DNA of 64,000 nucleotides from Lysobacterales bacterium (GCA_002632325.1 NSJK01000013.1:54722-118721), one strand, 5' to 3'; shown: positions 42,456-54,782, counted from the first letter of the stretch. Numbers and translations are program-made. The notes: generated by a model not told the origin, from the sequence alone.

Positions 42456-42547
42456 CGCCGCGCTCGCGCGATGCCCACAGGCATCGCGCGGCGAGTTGCA
42501 GGTGAGCCAAGGATGGCGAACGGCAGCGCGCCAAGGATGGCTGCTTG
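42456..42547. repeat. Tandem 93-bp repeat, unit 2
   Basis: Second unit with the same hairpin; it has lost a CG in the second arm's flank and carries a few substitutions (e.g. AGCCAAGG for AGCCATGG). It lies 68 bp ahead of the queA start, so it may contain or influence its promoter. Confidence 0.8.
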
Positions 42548-42615
42548 AAGGATTTTCCATCGCGCCGCATCCCGCGCCTTATCATGCGGTCCCCACGCCC
42601 GCGTGCTCCGCCCCC

Positions 42616-44831
<2,216 letters not shown>

Positions 44832-44941
44832 GAGGGCCCGGATCGCGGCTGATACGGTTCCGCGTGGCCGGGACCATGGCATAATCGCCGACCTTTTGTG
44901 CCCTTGCCGCGGCCTCGGTCGCAGCGAAACGTGGAGTTTGC

Positions 44942-45274
44942 ATGGATTTCCTCATCAGCAATGCCTATGCGCAGGCTGCTGGCGCCGCGCCGGCCCCGAG
45001 CCCGCTGTTCCAGTTCCTGCCGCTCATCATCCTGTTCGGCATCTTCTATTTCATGCTGATCCGCCCGCAGATGAAGCGCAGCAAGGAACAGCGCGCGATG
45101 ATCGCGGCGCTGGCCAAGGGCGACGAGGTGATCACCAGCGGTGGCCTGCTTGGTCGCGTCGAGGACATCGCCGAGCAATTCATCACGCTCGAAGTCGCGC
45201 CCGGTGTCTCGATCAAGCTGCAGAAGCACGCGGTTTCGGCCGTGCTGCCCAAGGGTACGTTGAAATCCGCCTGA
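44942..45274 (+). CDS. yajC: Sec translocon accessory protein YajC
   Basis: A 110-residue single-span inner-membrane protein. The helix is FLPLIILFGIFYFMLIRPQ, followed by the family motif MKRSKEQRAMIAALAKGDEVITSGGLLGRV and a small cytosolic domain. YajC binds SecDF and SecYEG and modulates protein export. GTGGAG lies ahead of the ATG. The short Ala/Pro-rich N-terminus (AQAAGAAPAPSP) is normal for the group. Confidence 0.96.
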   Translation: MDFLISNAYAQAAGAAPAPSPLFQFLPLIILFGIFYFMLIRPQMKRSKEQRAMIAALAKGDEVITSGGLLGRVEDIAEQFITLEVAPGVSIKLQKHAVSAVLPKGTLKSA

Positions 45275-45339
45275 TCGCGCCACACTGATGGTCTTTTGCC
45301 GCAGCCGGATCGGACTGCGGTTCCGAAACGGATCACACC

Positions 45340-47259
45340 ATGAACGATTTTCCACGCTGGAAATATGCGCTCGTCGTCGTCGTGCTGCTGCTCGGCATCC
45401 TGTACGGCGTGCCCAACCTGTTCGTGCAGCAGCCGGCGGTGCAGGTCACTGCCAATCGCGGCGCCACGGTCGATCAGGCGCTCAAGGAGCGCGTGCAGGG
45501 CGTGCTGGAGAAGGACAAGATTGCCTTCCAGAGCGTCGAGATCAACAAGGATCACCTCCTGGTGCGGCTGCCGGTCGGCGCCAGCGACGACCAGAACAAG
45601 GCGCTCGAGGCGATGAAGACCGACCTCGGCGACCAGTACGTGGTTGCGCCCAACCTTGCCTCGACCGTGCCGAGCTGGATGCTCGCGATCGGCGCGCGTG
45701 AAATGCCCAAGGGTCTGGACCTGCAGGGCGGCGTGCACTTCCTCATGGAAGTCGACGACAAGGATGTGCTCGACAAGCAGGTGCAGCGCTATACCGACGA
45801 CATTCGTGGCGTGCTGCGCGAGAAGAACATCCGTTACCAGTCGATCGGCCGCGGGCCCAACGGCGTGGTCGTGCAACTGCGCTCGGCGGACGACCGCGAT
45901 GCCGCACGCAGCGCGATTCAGGTCAAGGTGCCCGACGTGGTGGTCAGTGACGGCGCGAGCACGGGCGACTCGTTCACGCTCAATGCCAGCGTCAAACCCG
46001 AAAAGGTGCGCGAGGCCGCGCTCAACACGATCCGCCAGAACCAGGCCACCTTGTCCAACCGCATCAACGCGCTCGGCGTGGCCGAGCCTCTGATCCAGCA
46101 GCAGGGTGAATCACGCATCGTGGTCGAACTCCCCGGCGTGCAGGACACCGCCGCCGCCAAGCGCGTGCTCGGCGCGCAGGCGACACTCGAATACCACGCG
46201 GTCGATCAGGACGCCAATGCCAATGACGCGATGCGCAGCGGCAACATTCCGCCCGACGACAAGCTCTACTACAGACGCGAGCTCGGCCCGGGCGGACAGA
46301 AGGTGCCGGTGCTGTTGAAGAAGAAAATCATCGTCAGCGGTGACGAAATGGTCGATGCTTCGAGCGCGCCCGATCCGCAGTCGGGCACGCCGGCGGTGTC
46401 GGTGCAGCTCAACGCGACCGGTGGCCGCAAGATGCTCGACTTCACCACCCAGAATGTGGGCAAGCCGATGGCGGTGCTCTACATCGAGCGCACGCCCGAG
46501 GTGAAGGTCGTCGATGGCAAGGAAGTGCGCAGCACCAAGGTCACCGAAGAGGTGATCAGCGTCGCCAACATCAATGGCGTGTTCTCAAATCGCTTCCAGA
46601 CCACCGGCTTGGGCAGCAACAAGGAAGCCTCCGAGCTCGCCCTGCTGCTGCGTTCTGGCTCGCTGTCGGCGCCGATCGACATCGTCGAGGAGCGCGTGAT
46701 CGGCCCGAGCCTGGGTGCCGACAACATCAAGAAGGGCGTGTTCGCGGTGCTCATCGGCCTCGCCGCCGTGCTCGTGTTCATGGCTTTCTACTACTGGTTG
46801 TTCGGCCTGATCGCGGACATCGCGCTGTTCTTCAACCTCGTGCTGCTGCTGGCGATCATGTCGGCGATCGGCGTCACCCTGACCATGCCCGGCATCGCCG
46901 GCATCGTGCTCACGCTGGGCATGGCGATCGACGCCAACGTGTTGGTGTGCGAGCGCATCCGCGAGGAATTGCGCCACGGCTCGACGCCGCTCGCGGCGAT
47001 TCGTGCCGGCTATGACAAGGCCTGGGCGACCATTCTCGACGCCAACGTCACCCATCTGTTGGCGGCCTTGGCGCTGATGACGCTCGGTTCGGGCGCGATC
47101 CGCGGCTTCGGCGTGACGCTGTTCATCGGCATCCTCACCTCGATGTTCACCTCGGTAACGGTGACGCATGCGATCACCAATCTCATCCACAGCGGCCGCA
47201 AGAAGCTCAAGGGGCTGTCGATCGGCAGCGGCTATTCCGACCGCACCGCGGCTGCCTGA
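45340..47259 (+). CDS. secD: Protein translocase subunit SecD
   Basis: A 639-residue RND-like subunit. An N-terminal helix (YALVVVVLLLGILYGVPNLF core) is followed by a large periplasmic P1 domain (GLDLQGGVHFLMEVD is the SecD D1 motif; SNRINALGVAEPLIQQQGESRIVVELPG). Five C-terminal helices follow, including MAIDANVLVCERIREE, where aspartate and arginine are part of proton coupling. SecDF uses the proton gradient to pull substrates out on the periplasmic side. Its length is typical for gammaproteobacteria. It starts 65 bp after yajC. Confidence 0.97.
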   Translation: MNDFPRWKYALVVVVLLLGILYGVPNLFVQQPAVQVTANRGATVDQALKERVQGVLEKDKIAFQSVEINKDHLLVRLPVGASDDQNKALEAMKTDLGDQYVVAPNLASTVPSWMLAIGAREMPKGLDLQGGVHFLMEVDDKDVLDKQVQRYTDDIRGVLREKNIRYQSIGRGPNGVVVQLRSADDRDAARSAIQVKVPDVVVSDGASTGDSFTLNASVKPEKVREAALNTIRQNQATLSNRINALGVAEPLIQQQGESRIVVELPGVQDTAAAKRVLGAQATLEYHAVDQDANANDAMRSGNIPPDDKLYYRRELGPGGQKVPVLLKKKIIVSGDEMVDASSAPDPQSGTPAVSVQLNATGGRKMLDFTTQNVGKPMAVLYIERTPEVKVVDGKEVRSTKVTEEVISVANINGVFSNRFQTTGLGSNKEASELALLLRSGSLSAPIDIVEERVIGPSLGADNIKKGVFAVLIGLAAVLVFMAFYYWLFGLIADIALFFNLVLLLAIMSAIGVTLTMPGIAGIVLTLGMAIDANVLVCERIREELRHGSTPLAAIRAGYDKAWATILDANVTHLLAALALMTLGSGAIRGFGVTLFIGILTSMFTSVTVTHAITNLIHSGRKKLKGLSIGSGYSDRTAAA

Positions 47260-47270
47260 GGAGAATCGCC

Positions 47271-48212
47271 ATGGAACTGTTCAATCCCAACAGCAACATC
47301 GACTTCCTCTCCTGGCGCAAGGTCAGCATGGTGATCTCGGCGATCCTCGTGATCGGCTCGCTGGTCCTGCTGGGCACCCGCGGGCTCAACTACGCGCTCG
47401 ACTTCACCGGCGGCGTGCTGGTCGAAGTGACCTACAAGGACGCGGTGCAGGTCGATCAGGTGCGCAGCGCGCTCGAAGCCGGCGGTTTCGAGCACGCGCA
47501 GGTGCAGAGCCTGGGTGGCACGCGTGATGTCGCCATCCGCCTGCAGCCGCGTGCCGACCAGAAGGACGCCGAGCAGGTCGGCAAGACGGTGATGGATGCG
47601 CTGCAGAAGGCGCGTTCCGACGCCACGCTCAAGCGTCATCCCGACCTTGTCGGTTCCTCGGTCGGTGCCGAACTGCGCAGCGACGGCATCGTCGCCGCGG
47701 TGTTCGTGATGATCGGTATCATGATCTACATCGGAATACGCTTCGAGAAGCGCTTCGCGATTGCGGCGATTGCCAGCGAAATCCACGACACCATCCTCAC
47801 TGTCGGTTTCTTCTCGCTCACCCAGATGGAATTCGATCTCACCGTGCTCGCCGCCTTGCTTGCGGTGATCGGTTACTCGATCAACGACAAGGTGGTGGTG
47901 TTCGATCGTGTGCGCGAATTGTTCCGCCTCACGCGCAAGGCCGAGCCGTACACGATCCTCAACAACGCGGTCAATCAGACTCTGTCGCGCACGATCATGA
48001 CCTCGTTGACCACGGCGCTGACGATGTTCGCGCTGTATTTCGTCGGTGGCCCCGCGGTGCACGGCTTCGGTCTGACCATGCTGGTCGGCATCGTCATCGG
48101 CACGTTGTCGTCGATCTTCTTCGCCAATCCGATCCTGTACTGGCTGGGCGTGTCCAAGACCGACCTCATGCAGGTCACCAAGGAAAATCCCGAGCTCGCG
48201 CGCCGGCCGTAA
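47271..48212 (+). CDS. secF: Protein translocase subunit SecF
   Basis: A 313-residue partner of SecD with six membrane helices. The first (VISAILVIGSLVLLGTRG) is followed by ALDFTGGVLVEVTY, the SecF periplasmic signature, then GIMIYIGIRFEKRFAIAAI, LAALLAVIGYSINDKVVVFDRVRE and a final pair of helices (FALYFVGG, GLTMLVGIVIGTLSSIF). It starts 11 bp after secD and is certainly co-transcribed. A hairpin terminator follows. Confidence 0.97.
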   Translation: MELFNPNSNIDFLSWRKVSMVISAILVIGSLVLLGTRGLNYALDFTGGVLVEVTYKDAVQVDQVRSALEAGGFEHAQVQSLGGTRDVAIRLQPRADQKDAEQVGKTVMDALQKARSDATLKRHPDLVGSSVGAELRSDGIVAAVFVMIGIMIYIGIRFEKRFAIAAIASEIHDTILTVGFFSLTQMEFDLTVLAALLAVIGYSINDKVVVFDRVRELFRLTRKAEPYTILNNAVNQTLSRTIMTSLTTALTMFALYFVGGPAVHGFGLTMLVGIVIGTLSSIFFANPILYWLGVSKTDLMQVTKENPELARRP

Positions 48213-48230
48213 GCGCGGTTCAGGCGCCCA

Positions 48231-48256
48231 TGCAGCGGGCCGTCCGGCCCGCTGCA
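48231..48256. terminator. Hairpin after secF
   Basis: A perfect 11-bp stem TGCAGCGGGCC/GGCCCGCTGCA with a GTCC loop, between the convergent secF and glycosyltransferase genes. It lacks a T-run but is very stable and symmetric, so it could act in both directions. Confidence 0.6.
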
Positions 48257-48275
48257 CGTCCCACACGAAGAGTTT

Positions 48276-50372
48276 TCAACCCAGGTCCGTCGGCGCCAGT
48301 CCTGCGCGCTGGCGCTCGACCATCTGCTGCAGCAACGTGACCAGATCACGCGCGAGCGCGCTCATGTCGAACAAGCCGCTGTCGGCGCGTCGCTGAGAGA
48401 GCTGTGCACGCAGCGCTGCGCGCGGAGGCGCGTCCTTGCCGAGCGCAATCGCCTCGGCGATGAAAGCGGCGTCATCGCGGACATTGAGCTGCGGCATGCC
48501 CAGATGCCCGTTGAGACTTGCGGCCACGCGCGCGGCGAAGGTTTCGCCGGGCACCGTGAGCACCGGACAGCCGGCCCAGATCGCATCCGAGGCCGTGGTA
48601 TGTGCGCCATAGGGCGTGGTATCGAGGAACAGGTCGGCGTGACGATACAGCGCCAGATACTGCGCATGCGGCAGTTTGGGCTGAAAGATCAAGCGCGCGG
48701 GATCGATGCCGTGCGCGCGCGCCGCATCGCGCAGACGCTGGTCGACACCCTCGCGGGATGAAAGCAGCCACAGCGCCGAGCCGGCCACCGCGCGCAATGG
48801 TGCGAGCAGGCGCGCGAAGGTCTGCGGGTTGATCTTGTAACTGTTGTTGAAGCAGACATAGACCATGCCGTCGCCGGGCAAGCCGCAGGCTTGCCGCGAG
48901 GGGGGCATGCCGACTTCGCGCGTGGGATCGGAAGGCTGGAAACAGCGTGGCAACCAGGCGATCGCTTCGCTGAAATGTGCGCGCAGCGATGGTGGCAATA
49001 CGTGCCGGTCGGCGATCAGATAATCGATCCACGGCGCGCCCGAAGTGCCCGGATAGGCAAACCATGCAACTTGCAATGGCGCCGGTCGCAAGGCCAGCGT
49101 CTGCGCAACGCTGCCACCGCCATAACCACGCAGATCGATCAGCAGATCGAGGTCTTGCTGCGCGATCGCCTGCGCGAGCGCGAGCGGATCGAGGTTTGCG
49201 ACCGCATGCATGTGTGCAGCGGCGGACAGTCGCGCACGGATCGTGCTGCCGTCGTCGGTGCTGGTCGCAAACAGATGGGTTTCGAGCGCGTGCTCGCGCA
49301 GGGCTTCGATCAGGGCCACGCACAACAGGCCGGTTGGATGATTGCCGAAGCCGTTGGAAATCAGACCGATGCGCAGCGTGGTCGAAGCGCGCTCGCGCGC
49401 TGGCGCATGGATGCGCGAACGCAAGGGCGCCATCTGCGCTTCGATCCCCGTTGCGGCGATCCGTGCGCAGCGCAGTTGCTCGGCCGCACTGGCCGGCTCG
49501 GCGAGAAAGCCGAAGGGTGCGATGCCGGGCACGCCTGCGGCGATACGCGCACGCAGGCCTTGCGAGAGCGCATCGAGCTCGCGCCAGTCGCACAGTTGGC
49601 GGCGCAGGAAGGCGAGTTGGCCAAGCGCCTGATGCAGCGAAGGATCGAGCGCGAACGCGTGTGCCTGCAGCTGCGCGGCACGTGCGATTTGCCGGTCTTC
49701 CTCGGCGAGCAGGCCGAGCTGATAGGCAAAGCGCGCATCGCGCGGCGCAAGGTCCGCGCCGCGTAGCCAGGCCTGTTCGGCGCCTGTGGCATCGCCGCGC
49801 GCAGCGCGGATCTGGCCGAGCAGCAGGAACGCGGGCGCATAGTCGGGCGCAAGCGCGAGTGCGCGACTCAGATCGCGATCGGCGGCTTCGCTGTCACCGA
49901 GCGCGAATTCTCCTGCGGCGAGATTGCACCAGGCACCGACGTGATCGGCTTGCGCGCGGGTTGCCGCGCGCCAGGCTGCGCAGGCGCCGGGCAAGTCGCC
50001 CGTGGCATGCAGCACATTGCCGAGCTGGTTGTGCAGACTGGGGTGAGCGGGCGCGAGGCGCAGTGCCGCATCGAGCGTGGTGCGTGCCCCATCGAGCGCA
50101 CCGCTGCTTGCCTGCGCGTTGGCGAGATTGGCGAGGATCTCGATCGATGCCGGTTGCAGCTGGCGTGCCCGCTCCAGTGCTGAAAGCGCTTCGGCGATTT
50201 GGCCTTGCTGCAGCAAGGCGATGCCGAGCAAGCGATGCACCTGCGCTTCGTCGGGCCAGCGCGCGCAGGCGGAACGCGCGGCGCTGGCAGCAAAGTCGGG
50301 ACGACCCCGATCCAGATGCGTGGCGATTTCGTGCAGTGCCTGGGTCGGCGCGGCATTGGCGTGAACATTCAT
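48276..50372 (-). CDS. TPR-containing OGT-like glycosyltransferase (GT41/SPINDLY type)
   Basis: A 698-residue cytosolic protein. The first ~280 residues are TPRs (LLGIALLQQGQIAEALSALERARQLQP, LHNQLGNVLHATGDLPGACAAWR). The C-terminal half matches the O-linked GlcNAc transferase catalytic region: ISNGFGNHPTGLL (compare FGNHPTS of OGT), AWFAYPGTSGAPWIDYLIAD, VCFNNSYKINPQTF, FLDTTPYGAHTTASDAIWAGCPVLTVPG and AARVAASL. It should transfer a sugar from a nucleotide donor to protein Ser/Thr or another acceptor; the substrate is unknown. Such genes often sit near adhesin or flagellin genes, and here the divergent neighbour is a run of surface proteins. Confidence 0.9.
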   Translation of the reverse strand: MNVHANAAPTQALHEIATHLDRGRPDFAASAARSACARWPDEAQVHRLLGIALLQQGQIAEALSALERARQLQPASIEILANLANAQASSGALDGARTTLDAALRLAPAHPSLHNQLGNVLHATGDLPGACAAWRAATRAQADHVGAWCNLAAGEFALGDSEAADRDLSRALALAPDYAPAFLLLGQIRAARGDATGAEQAWLRGADLAPRDARFAYQLGLLAEEDRQIARAAQLQAHAFALDPSLHQALGQLAFLRRQLCDWRELDALSQGLRARIAAGVPGIAPFGFLAEPASAAEQLRCARIAATGIEAQMAPLRSRIHAPARERASTTLRIGLISNGFGNHPTGLLCVALIEALREHALETHLFATSTDDGSTIRARLSAAAHMHAVANLDPLALAQAIAQQDLDLLIDLRGYGGGSVAQTLALRPAPLQVAWFAYPGTSGAPWIDYLIADRHVLPPSLRAHFSEAIAWLPRCFQPSDPTREVGMPPSRQACGLPGDGMVYVCFNNSYKINPQTFARLLAPLRAVAGSALWLLSSREGVDQRLRDAARAHGIDPARLIFQPKLPHAQYLALYRHADLFLDTTPYGAHTTASDAIWAGCPVLTVPGETFAARVAASLNGHLGMPQLNVRDDAAFIAEAIALGKDAPPRAALRAQLSQRRADSGLFDMSALARDLVTLLQQMVERQRAGLAPTDLG

Positions 50373-50478
50373 TCCGGCACGCTAACGCGAACGTGGACCA
50401 TGACGCCAGCATTGCCGGAGCCCGCTTGCCTGCTACGATCTTCGTTCGGGGCTGGTGCAAAGAAGGGGAGAAACACAC

Positions 50479-52425
50479 ATGGCATCACGGACGCTGCGAG
50501 CATTGCGCCACTGGGTATCGATTGGGCTGCTCGTCTGTGTTGCGCCGGCTGCTCTTGCGGGCGAGACGTGGCTGGGCATCGCGCAACAACTCGCACCGTC
50601 GGCTGGCACCGATTTCACGCCGCATGGCACGCAACCGGGTCTGGCCTATTCGCTGCTGCGTTCGGATGATTGCTCGGGCTGCCATGGGCCGACTGCGAGC
50701 GTGCCGACTTCGAGTGCATTTCGTCCGCATCCAAGTTGGGCCGGTTCGATGATGGCCAATGGTGCGCGTGACCCGCTGTTCTGGGCCGCGCTCGATGTCG
50801 CCAACCATGACGTGCCGGGCGTGGGCGACTACTGCCTGCGCTGCCACACTTCCGAGGGCTGGTATGGCGGCCATGTGGTCAAGGCCGGGTTGGGTCAACC
50901 CGACAACGATGTGACGCTTGGTGCGGCCGGCTGTCTGCTCGAAGGCAGTTACGACGCACCCGATTCCTACAGTGATTTCAGCGGCCTGGGCTGCCACTTC
51001 TGCCACCGCAATCTCGCCCAGGGAGCGGGTGGCGAAGTCTTGCCACGCAACGGCGCGGTCTGGCTCGACGACAGTGACTGCAATGGTGCGGGCGAGCCGT
51101 GCCGGCATGGGCCGTATGGCTACAGCGGATCGCAACCGCCGCATGCGTGGAAGACCTCGTCCTTCATGTCCGACAGCGCGATGTGCGGTCAATGTCACGA
51201 TGTCACCTCGCCTGACACGGCGAGTGGACCGCTCAAGACACTCAAACTGGCCGATGGCAGCGACACCGGCATGCCGTTTCCGATCGAGCGCACCTACAGC
51301 GAGTGGCAGCGCAGTTCCTATTCGGCGGCTGTCGGTGGTCGCAGTTGCCAGAGTTGCCACATGCCGGTCAGCGAAGACCCCAATGCAAGTGCGTGCATCT
51401 TCGGCGGCTTCCCCAATCGCAGCGGCGACCTTGCGGTGCATTCGTTCGCCGGCGGCAACACTTGGATTCCCGGCGTGATCAAGGGCGAATTCAGCGACAC
51501 CTCGGCAATTCCCGGCTCTTGGCAGGGTATCGGTCGTCAGGCTTTGCTGGACCAGAGCACGCAGTGGGCACGGCAGATGCTGCTTTCGGCCGCCACGGTC
51601 GATGCCTCGATCACCGGGTTTCGTGCGCCCGGCAGTGCCACCACGGGCTCGCTGACGCTGGCGGTGAAAGTCACCAATCTCAGTGGCCACAAGTTGCCCA
51701 GTGGTTACAGCGAAGGCCGGCGCATGTGGCTCAATGTGCAGATCCATGACCAAGGCGGGAATCTCGTTGCCGAAAGCGCGGCCTACGATGCGCAAGGCGC
51801 GCTGCTCGGCAGTGACGCGCAAGCGCGTGTCTACGAGGTGCAGCAGGGTATCTGGAACCACAACGGCAGCGGTCAGTGCGACTTCGTCGATGGCCAGGGC
51901 AAGAAGATGTTCCACTTCGCGCTCGGCGACTGCATCGCCAAGGACAACCGGATTCCGCCGCTCGGTTTCAAGCCGGCGACGATCGATGATCCGCAAGGCT
52001 ACGAAGTGCGCCCGGTGGCCGCGATCTATCCGGAGACGACGCCGGGTTCGGGGATCCTCGTGAATTTCGATCGGGCCGCATACCGCTTCAACCTGCCTGC
52101 GGGTGCGGTCGGGCCATTCAGCGTGAATGCGCGGCTCTATTACCAGACCGCGAGTCGTGAATATGTCGAGTTCCTGCGTGACCAGGCACAGGTCAATGGC
52201 ACGCCGGGCGAGAACACCCTGTGTGCGGGCGGGCCTGCACGTCCGTTTGTGGTCGGCCCCAAGGAACGCACGCGTGGCCAGTATCTTTACGAGCTGTGGA
52301 ACAATGCCGGCAACGATCCCGGCCAGCCTGGCTATGGCAAATCGCCCCCCGAGATCCTTGCTATGGCCAATGCCGGCAGCGCCGATCTGCTGTTCGTCGA
52401 CGGCTTCGAGGCCAGCGCACCCTGA
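50479..52425 (+). CDS. Secreted pentahaem c-type cytochrome with C-terminal GFE motif
   Basis: A 648-residue protein with a signal peptide (HWVSIGLLVCVAPAALAG) and five CxxCH haem sites: CSGCH 65-69, CLRCH 119-123, CHFCH 172-176, CGQCH 236-240 and CQSCH 290-294. All lie in the N-terminal half; extra cysteines and histidines nearby may provide distal ligands. The C-terminal ~330 residues are haem-free and beta-rich (ATTGSLTLAVKVTNLSGHKLPSGYSEGRRMW). This layout resembles cytochrome c554-like/multihaem proteins with an added binding domain; the electron partner is unknown. It ends LFVDGFEASAP, the motif shared with other secreted proteins here. GGGGAG precedes the ATG. Confidence 0.85.
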   Translation: MASRTLRALRHWVSIGLLVCVAPAALAGETWLGIAQQLAPSAGTDFTPHGTQPGLAYSLLRSDDCSGCHGPTASVPTSSAFRPHPSWAGSMMANGARDPLFWAALDVANHDVPGVGDYCLRCHTSEGWYGGHVVKAGLGQPDNDVTLGAAGCLLEGSYDAPDSYSDFSGLGCHFCHRNLAQGAGGEVLPRNGAVWLDDSDCNGAGEPCRHGPYGYSGSQPPHAWKTSSFMSDSAMCGQCHDVTSPDTASGPLKTLKLADGSDTGMPFPIERTYSEWQRSSYSAAVGGRSCQSCHMPVSEDPNASACIFGGFPNRSGDLAVHSFAGGNTWIPGVIKGEFSDTSAIPGSWQGIGRQALLDQSTQWARQMLLSAATVDASITGFRAPGSATTGSLTLAVKVTNLSGHKLPSGYSEGRRMWLNVQIHDQGGNLVAESAAYDAQGALLGSDAQARVYEVQQGIWNHNGSGQCDFVDGQGKKMFHFALGDCIAKDNRIPPLGFKPATIDDPQGYEVRPVAAIYPETTPGSGILVNFDRAAYRFNLPAGAVGPFSVNARLYYQTASREYVEFLRDQAQVNGTPGENTLCAGGPARPFVVGPKERTRGQYLYELWNNAGNDPGQPGYGKSPPEILAMANAGSADLLFVDGFEASAP

Positions 52426-52698
52426 TTCCGCGCTGTGCATTGGGCGACCGGAGTGGCAGGTGCTCTGTGGGGTCGCTCAATTGCGTACTGCGTCAATACC
52501 GCGATCGGTGAAGGTGCTATGTTCCGTGGCTTGCCGGTCGTGGGTGAGTTCGGCACCGGGTCCAGCGGTGCCAAGCCACGCGCCATGGCAATGCAACTGG
52601 ATGGGCGTGACAGCGCGAATTCACGCAGGGAGCTGTCATCGGTCAGGGTGAAATCCTGCGCTGTGCGACCTTCATTCCGACACTGGGGAAAACAAGCG

Positions 52699-54696
52699 AT
52701 GAAACCAAGAATTCTCGTTGCAGCCTTGCTTCTGTGCCTGACGCCCATGGCGGCGTTGTGTGCCCAATCCGTCGTCAAGGCTCCGGCTGATGCGCAGGCC
52801 AAGCCCGCACAGCAACTCTGGGCCGCCTGGGGTGGCAGCCTCGAAGTGCGCTGGAACCGCGATCTGGCGGGCGACATCGGTCTGCAGATTTCCGCGCCCG
52901 CGGATGCGCTGCCGGGGCTGAGCATGCGTGGCCGGGATCGCTTCGAGGTGCGCCGCTCGGGCAGCATCGAATTTCACGTCAAGGACGGTTACTTCCGCGG
53001 CTTCGACGGCGGTTCGCTGCAGGCAGCTGGTGGTTACACGATGAAGTTGCCTGATGGCAGCGCCATCGACTTCATGGATTTCCGCCTCGTGCCGAGCAAG
53101 CGCGATCCATTGATCCTCGACTTCGTCGGCAAGGACGGCAAGGCGTGGTTCTACATCGATCGCCTCATGTACGAACTGCTCGACCATGACAGCGTGCTCT
53201 CGGTCGGCACCATGGACATGCGCATCAGCGCCGAGTTCGCCAAGCGCATCGGCCATCCCGAAGTCGCCGACTGGCCGATCGCAGATCTGGCGATGACGAC
53301 TCAGGTTCAGACTCAGGGCAGTGGCGCAATGCCGCTGGCCACCAGCCCGCACTGGCCTGGCACGCCGGCACCCAGCGGCGGCACCTGGCAGGCGGATCTG
53401 TTCATGAAGGTCTTCTCGATGTCCTACACGCGTTGCCAGACCTGTACCGGCAACGCAGGCAGCGGCAAGGTCGTGTTCACACCCAGTTCGACGCTGCAGA
53501 ACAACGTCAATTCGGGCACGATCAATGTGACGATCCCGGGTCAGGGAGATGCGGGCAAGAGCACCGCACTGTGGGCGGCGAGCGTGTCCTGGAACCAGAA
53601 ATTCAGCAGCCCGGTCGCGCCCTACAACAATGATCAACATCCCTTCCTCATCTGGAATCTCTATCGCCTCAATGCCAACGGCACGATCAGCCAGATCGGT
53701 CGCTCGGGGGTGAAGCACGCGTGGCTGACGACCAACGGCAACTGCCTCGATCCGTCAGATCACGACAGTCACATCCTTGGTCGTGGCTGCACCGACACTT
53801 ACAGCACGGGCAACAACGACACCGATTCCGACCTCGGCCCGCGTTCGGAAATCGTGCCCGCAGCCGGCATCTGGGGCCGCTGCGGTTCGATCTACGATCC
53901 GGGCTGCGTCGGTTCGATGACCGCCAATCCCAATGGGGACTGGGATCAACGCCTGATCGTGAGCGAGAAGCAGATCAGCCCCACGCGCAATTCGGGCGCG
54001 ACCTACCTGTTCGAGTCCTGGTACATCGCGCGCGATGACATCAATCCCTACAATTCGATGGGCACCGTGATTGGTACACCAACCTGGACCGGCAGCACCT
54101 GGTCACCCGGCGGCAGCAGCAACTACAAGCTTGGTCCCGCGATCGATCGCTGGGTCGATCCGATCAATCCGCCGGCCAATGCCAGGAACACCGAACTCGC
54201 GGTTGGCGAGGGTCGTGCCAAGGTCGCGGTCAAGGTCACCGATCTGGGCAATGGCCTATGGCGCTATGCCTACGCGGTGATGAACGTCGATTTCGCCCGC
54301 GCTGTGATGTCGGGCAGCGCGCCGAACATCCGCGTGCAGAGCAACAAGGGTTTTGACGGATTCAGCGTTGCGGTTGGCGCCGGTTCGCGTGTCCTCGGTC
54401 CGGGTTCCGATCTTGGCGATGTCAATCCGAACGTGCGCTGGCGTGCTCAGGTTGCCAATGGCCAGGTGAGCTTCGACACCAGCTCGGGCTCGGGCGTTGG
54501 CAGCGGATCCAATCCGCCGGGCGGTCCGGCACCCTTGCTGAACTGGGGCACGATGTATTCGTTCGCGTTCAACGCGACGACGCCACCGACCACCGGCGAT
54601 GCCACGCTGCACGTTGCCGAGGCGGGCACACCGGCAAGCTACAGCGTCACCACCCTGGTGCCGTCGGCCGCGAGCAACGGTCGCGCCTCGCGTTGA
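52699..54696 (+). CDS. Large secreted protein of unknown function
   Basis: A 665-residue protein; the ATG at 52699 (GGGGAA upstream) opens into a signal peptide (MKPRILVAALLLCLTPMAALC). It has no recognised catalytic motif. A cysteine-containing centre (RCQTCTGN, NGNCLDPSDHDSHILGRGC, GRCGSIYDPGCVGS) includes an acidic Asp/Asn run (TGNNDTDSDLGP) that could bind calcium. The C-terminal third (LGNGLWRYAYAVMNVDFARAV, LLNWGTMYSFAFNATTPPTTGDATLHV) resembles a domain I associate with secreted proteins of Planctomycetes and Gammaproteobacteria, with no known function. It lacks the GFE motif. Second of four tandem secreted-protein genes. Confidence 0.7.
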   Translation: MKPRILVAALLLCLTPMAALCAQSVVKAPADAQAKPAQQLWAAWGGSLEVRWNRDLAGDIGLQISAPADALPGLSMRGRDRFEVRRSGSIEFHVKDGYFRGFDGGSLQAAGGYTMKLPDGSAIDFMDFRLVPSKRDPLILDFVGKDGKAWFYIDRLMYELLDHDSVLSVGTMDMRISAEFAKRIGHPEVADWPIADLAMTTQVQTQGSGAMPLATSPHWPGTPAPSGGTWQADLFMKVFSMSYTRCQTCTGNAGSGKVVFTPSSTLQNNVNSGTINVTIPGQGDAGKSTALWAASVSWNQKFSSPVAPYNNDQHPFLIWNLYRLNANGTISQIGRSGVKHAWLTTNGNCLDPSDHDSHILGRGCTDTYSTGNNDTDSDLGPRSEIVPAAGIWGRCGSIYDPGCVGSMTANPNGDWDQRLIVSEKQISPTRNSGATYLFESWYIARDDINPYNSMGTVIGTPTWTGSTWSPGGSSNYKLGPAIDRWVDPINPPANARNTELAVGEGRAKVAVKVTDLGNGLWRYAYAVMNVDFARAVMSGSAPNIRVQSNKGFDGFSVAVGAGSRVLGPGSDLGDVNPNVRWRAQVANGQVSFDTSSGSGVGSGSNPPGGPAPLLNWGTMYSFAFNATTPPTTGDATLHVAEAGTPASYSVTTLVPSAASNGRASR

Positions 54697-54782
54697 TCGA
54701 ACAGGCGAGGTGGCGCAGGCCACCTCGCTATGGCAAATCGTTGGAGATCTGCGGCGAGGCGCGTGAATCACGCCTCGCCGTT

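Noticed and set aside
42334..42615. An N-terminal extension of queA through the tandem repeats
   Set aside because: QueA homologues start at KKSDF, and the extension translates only repeat sequence, so it is not part of the protein.
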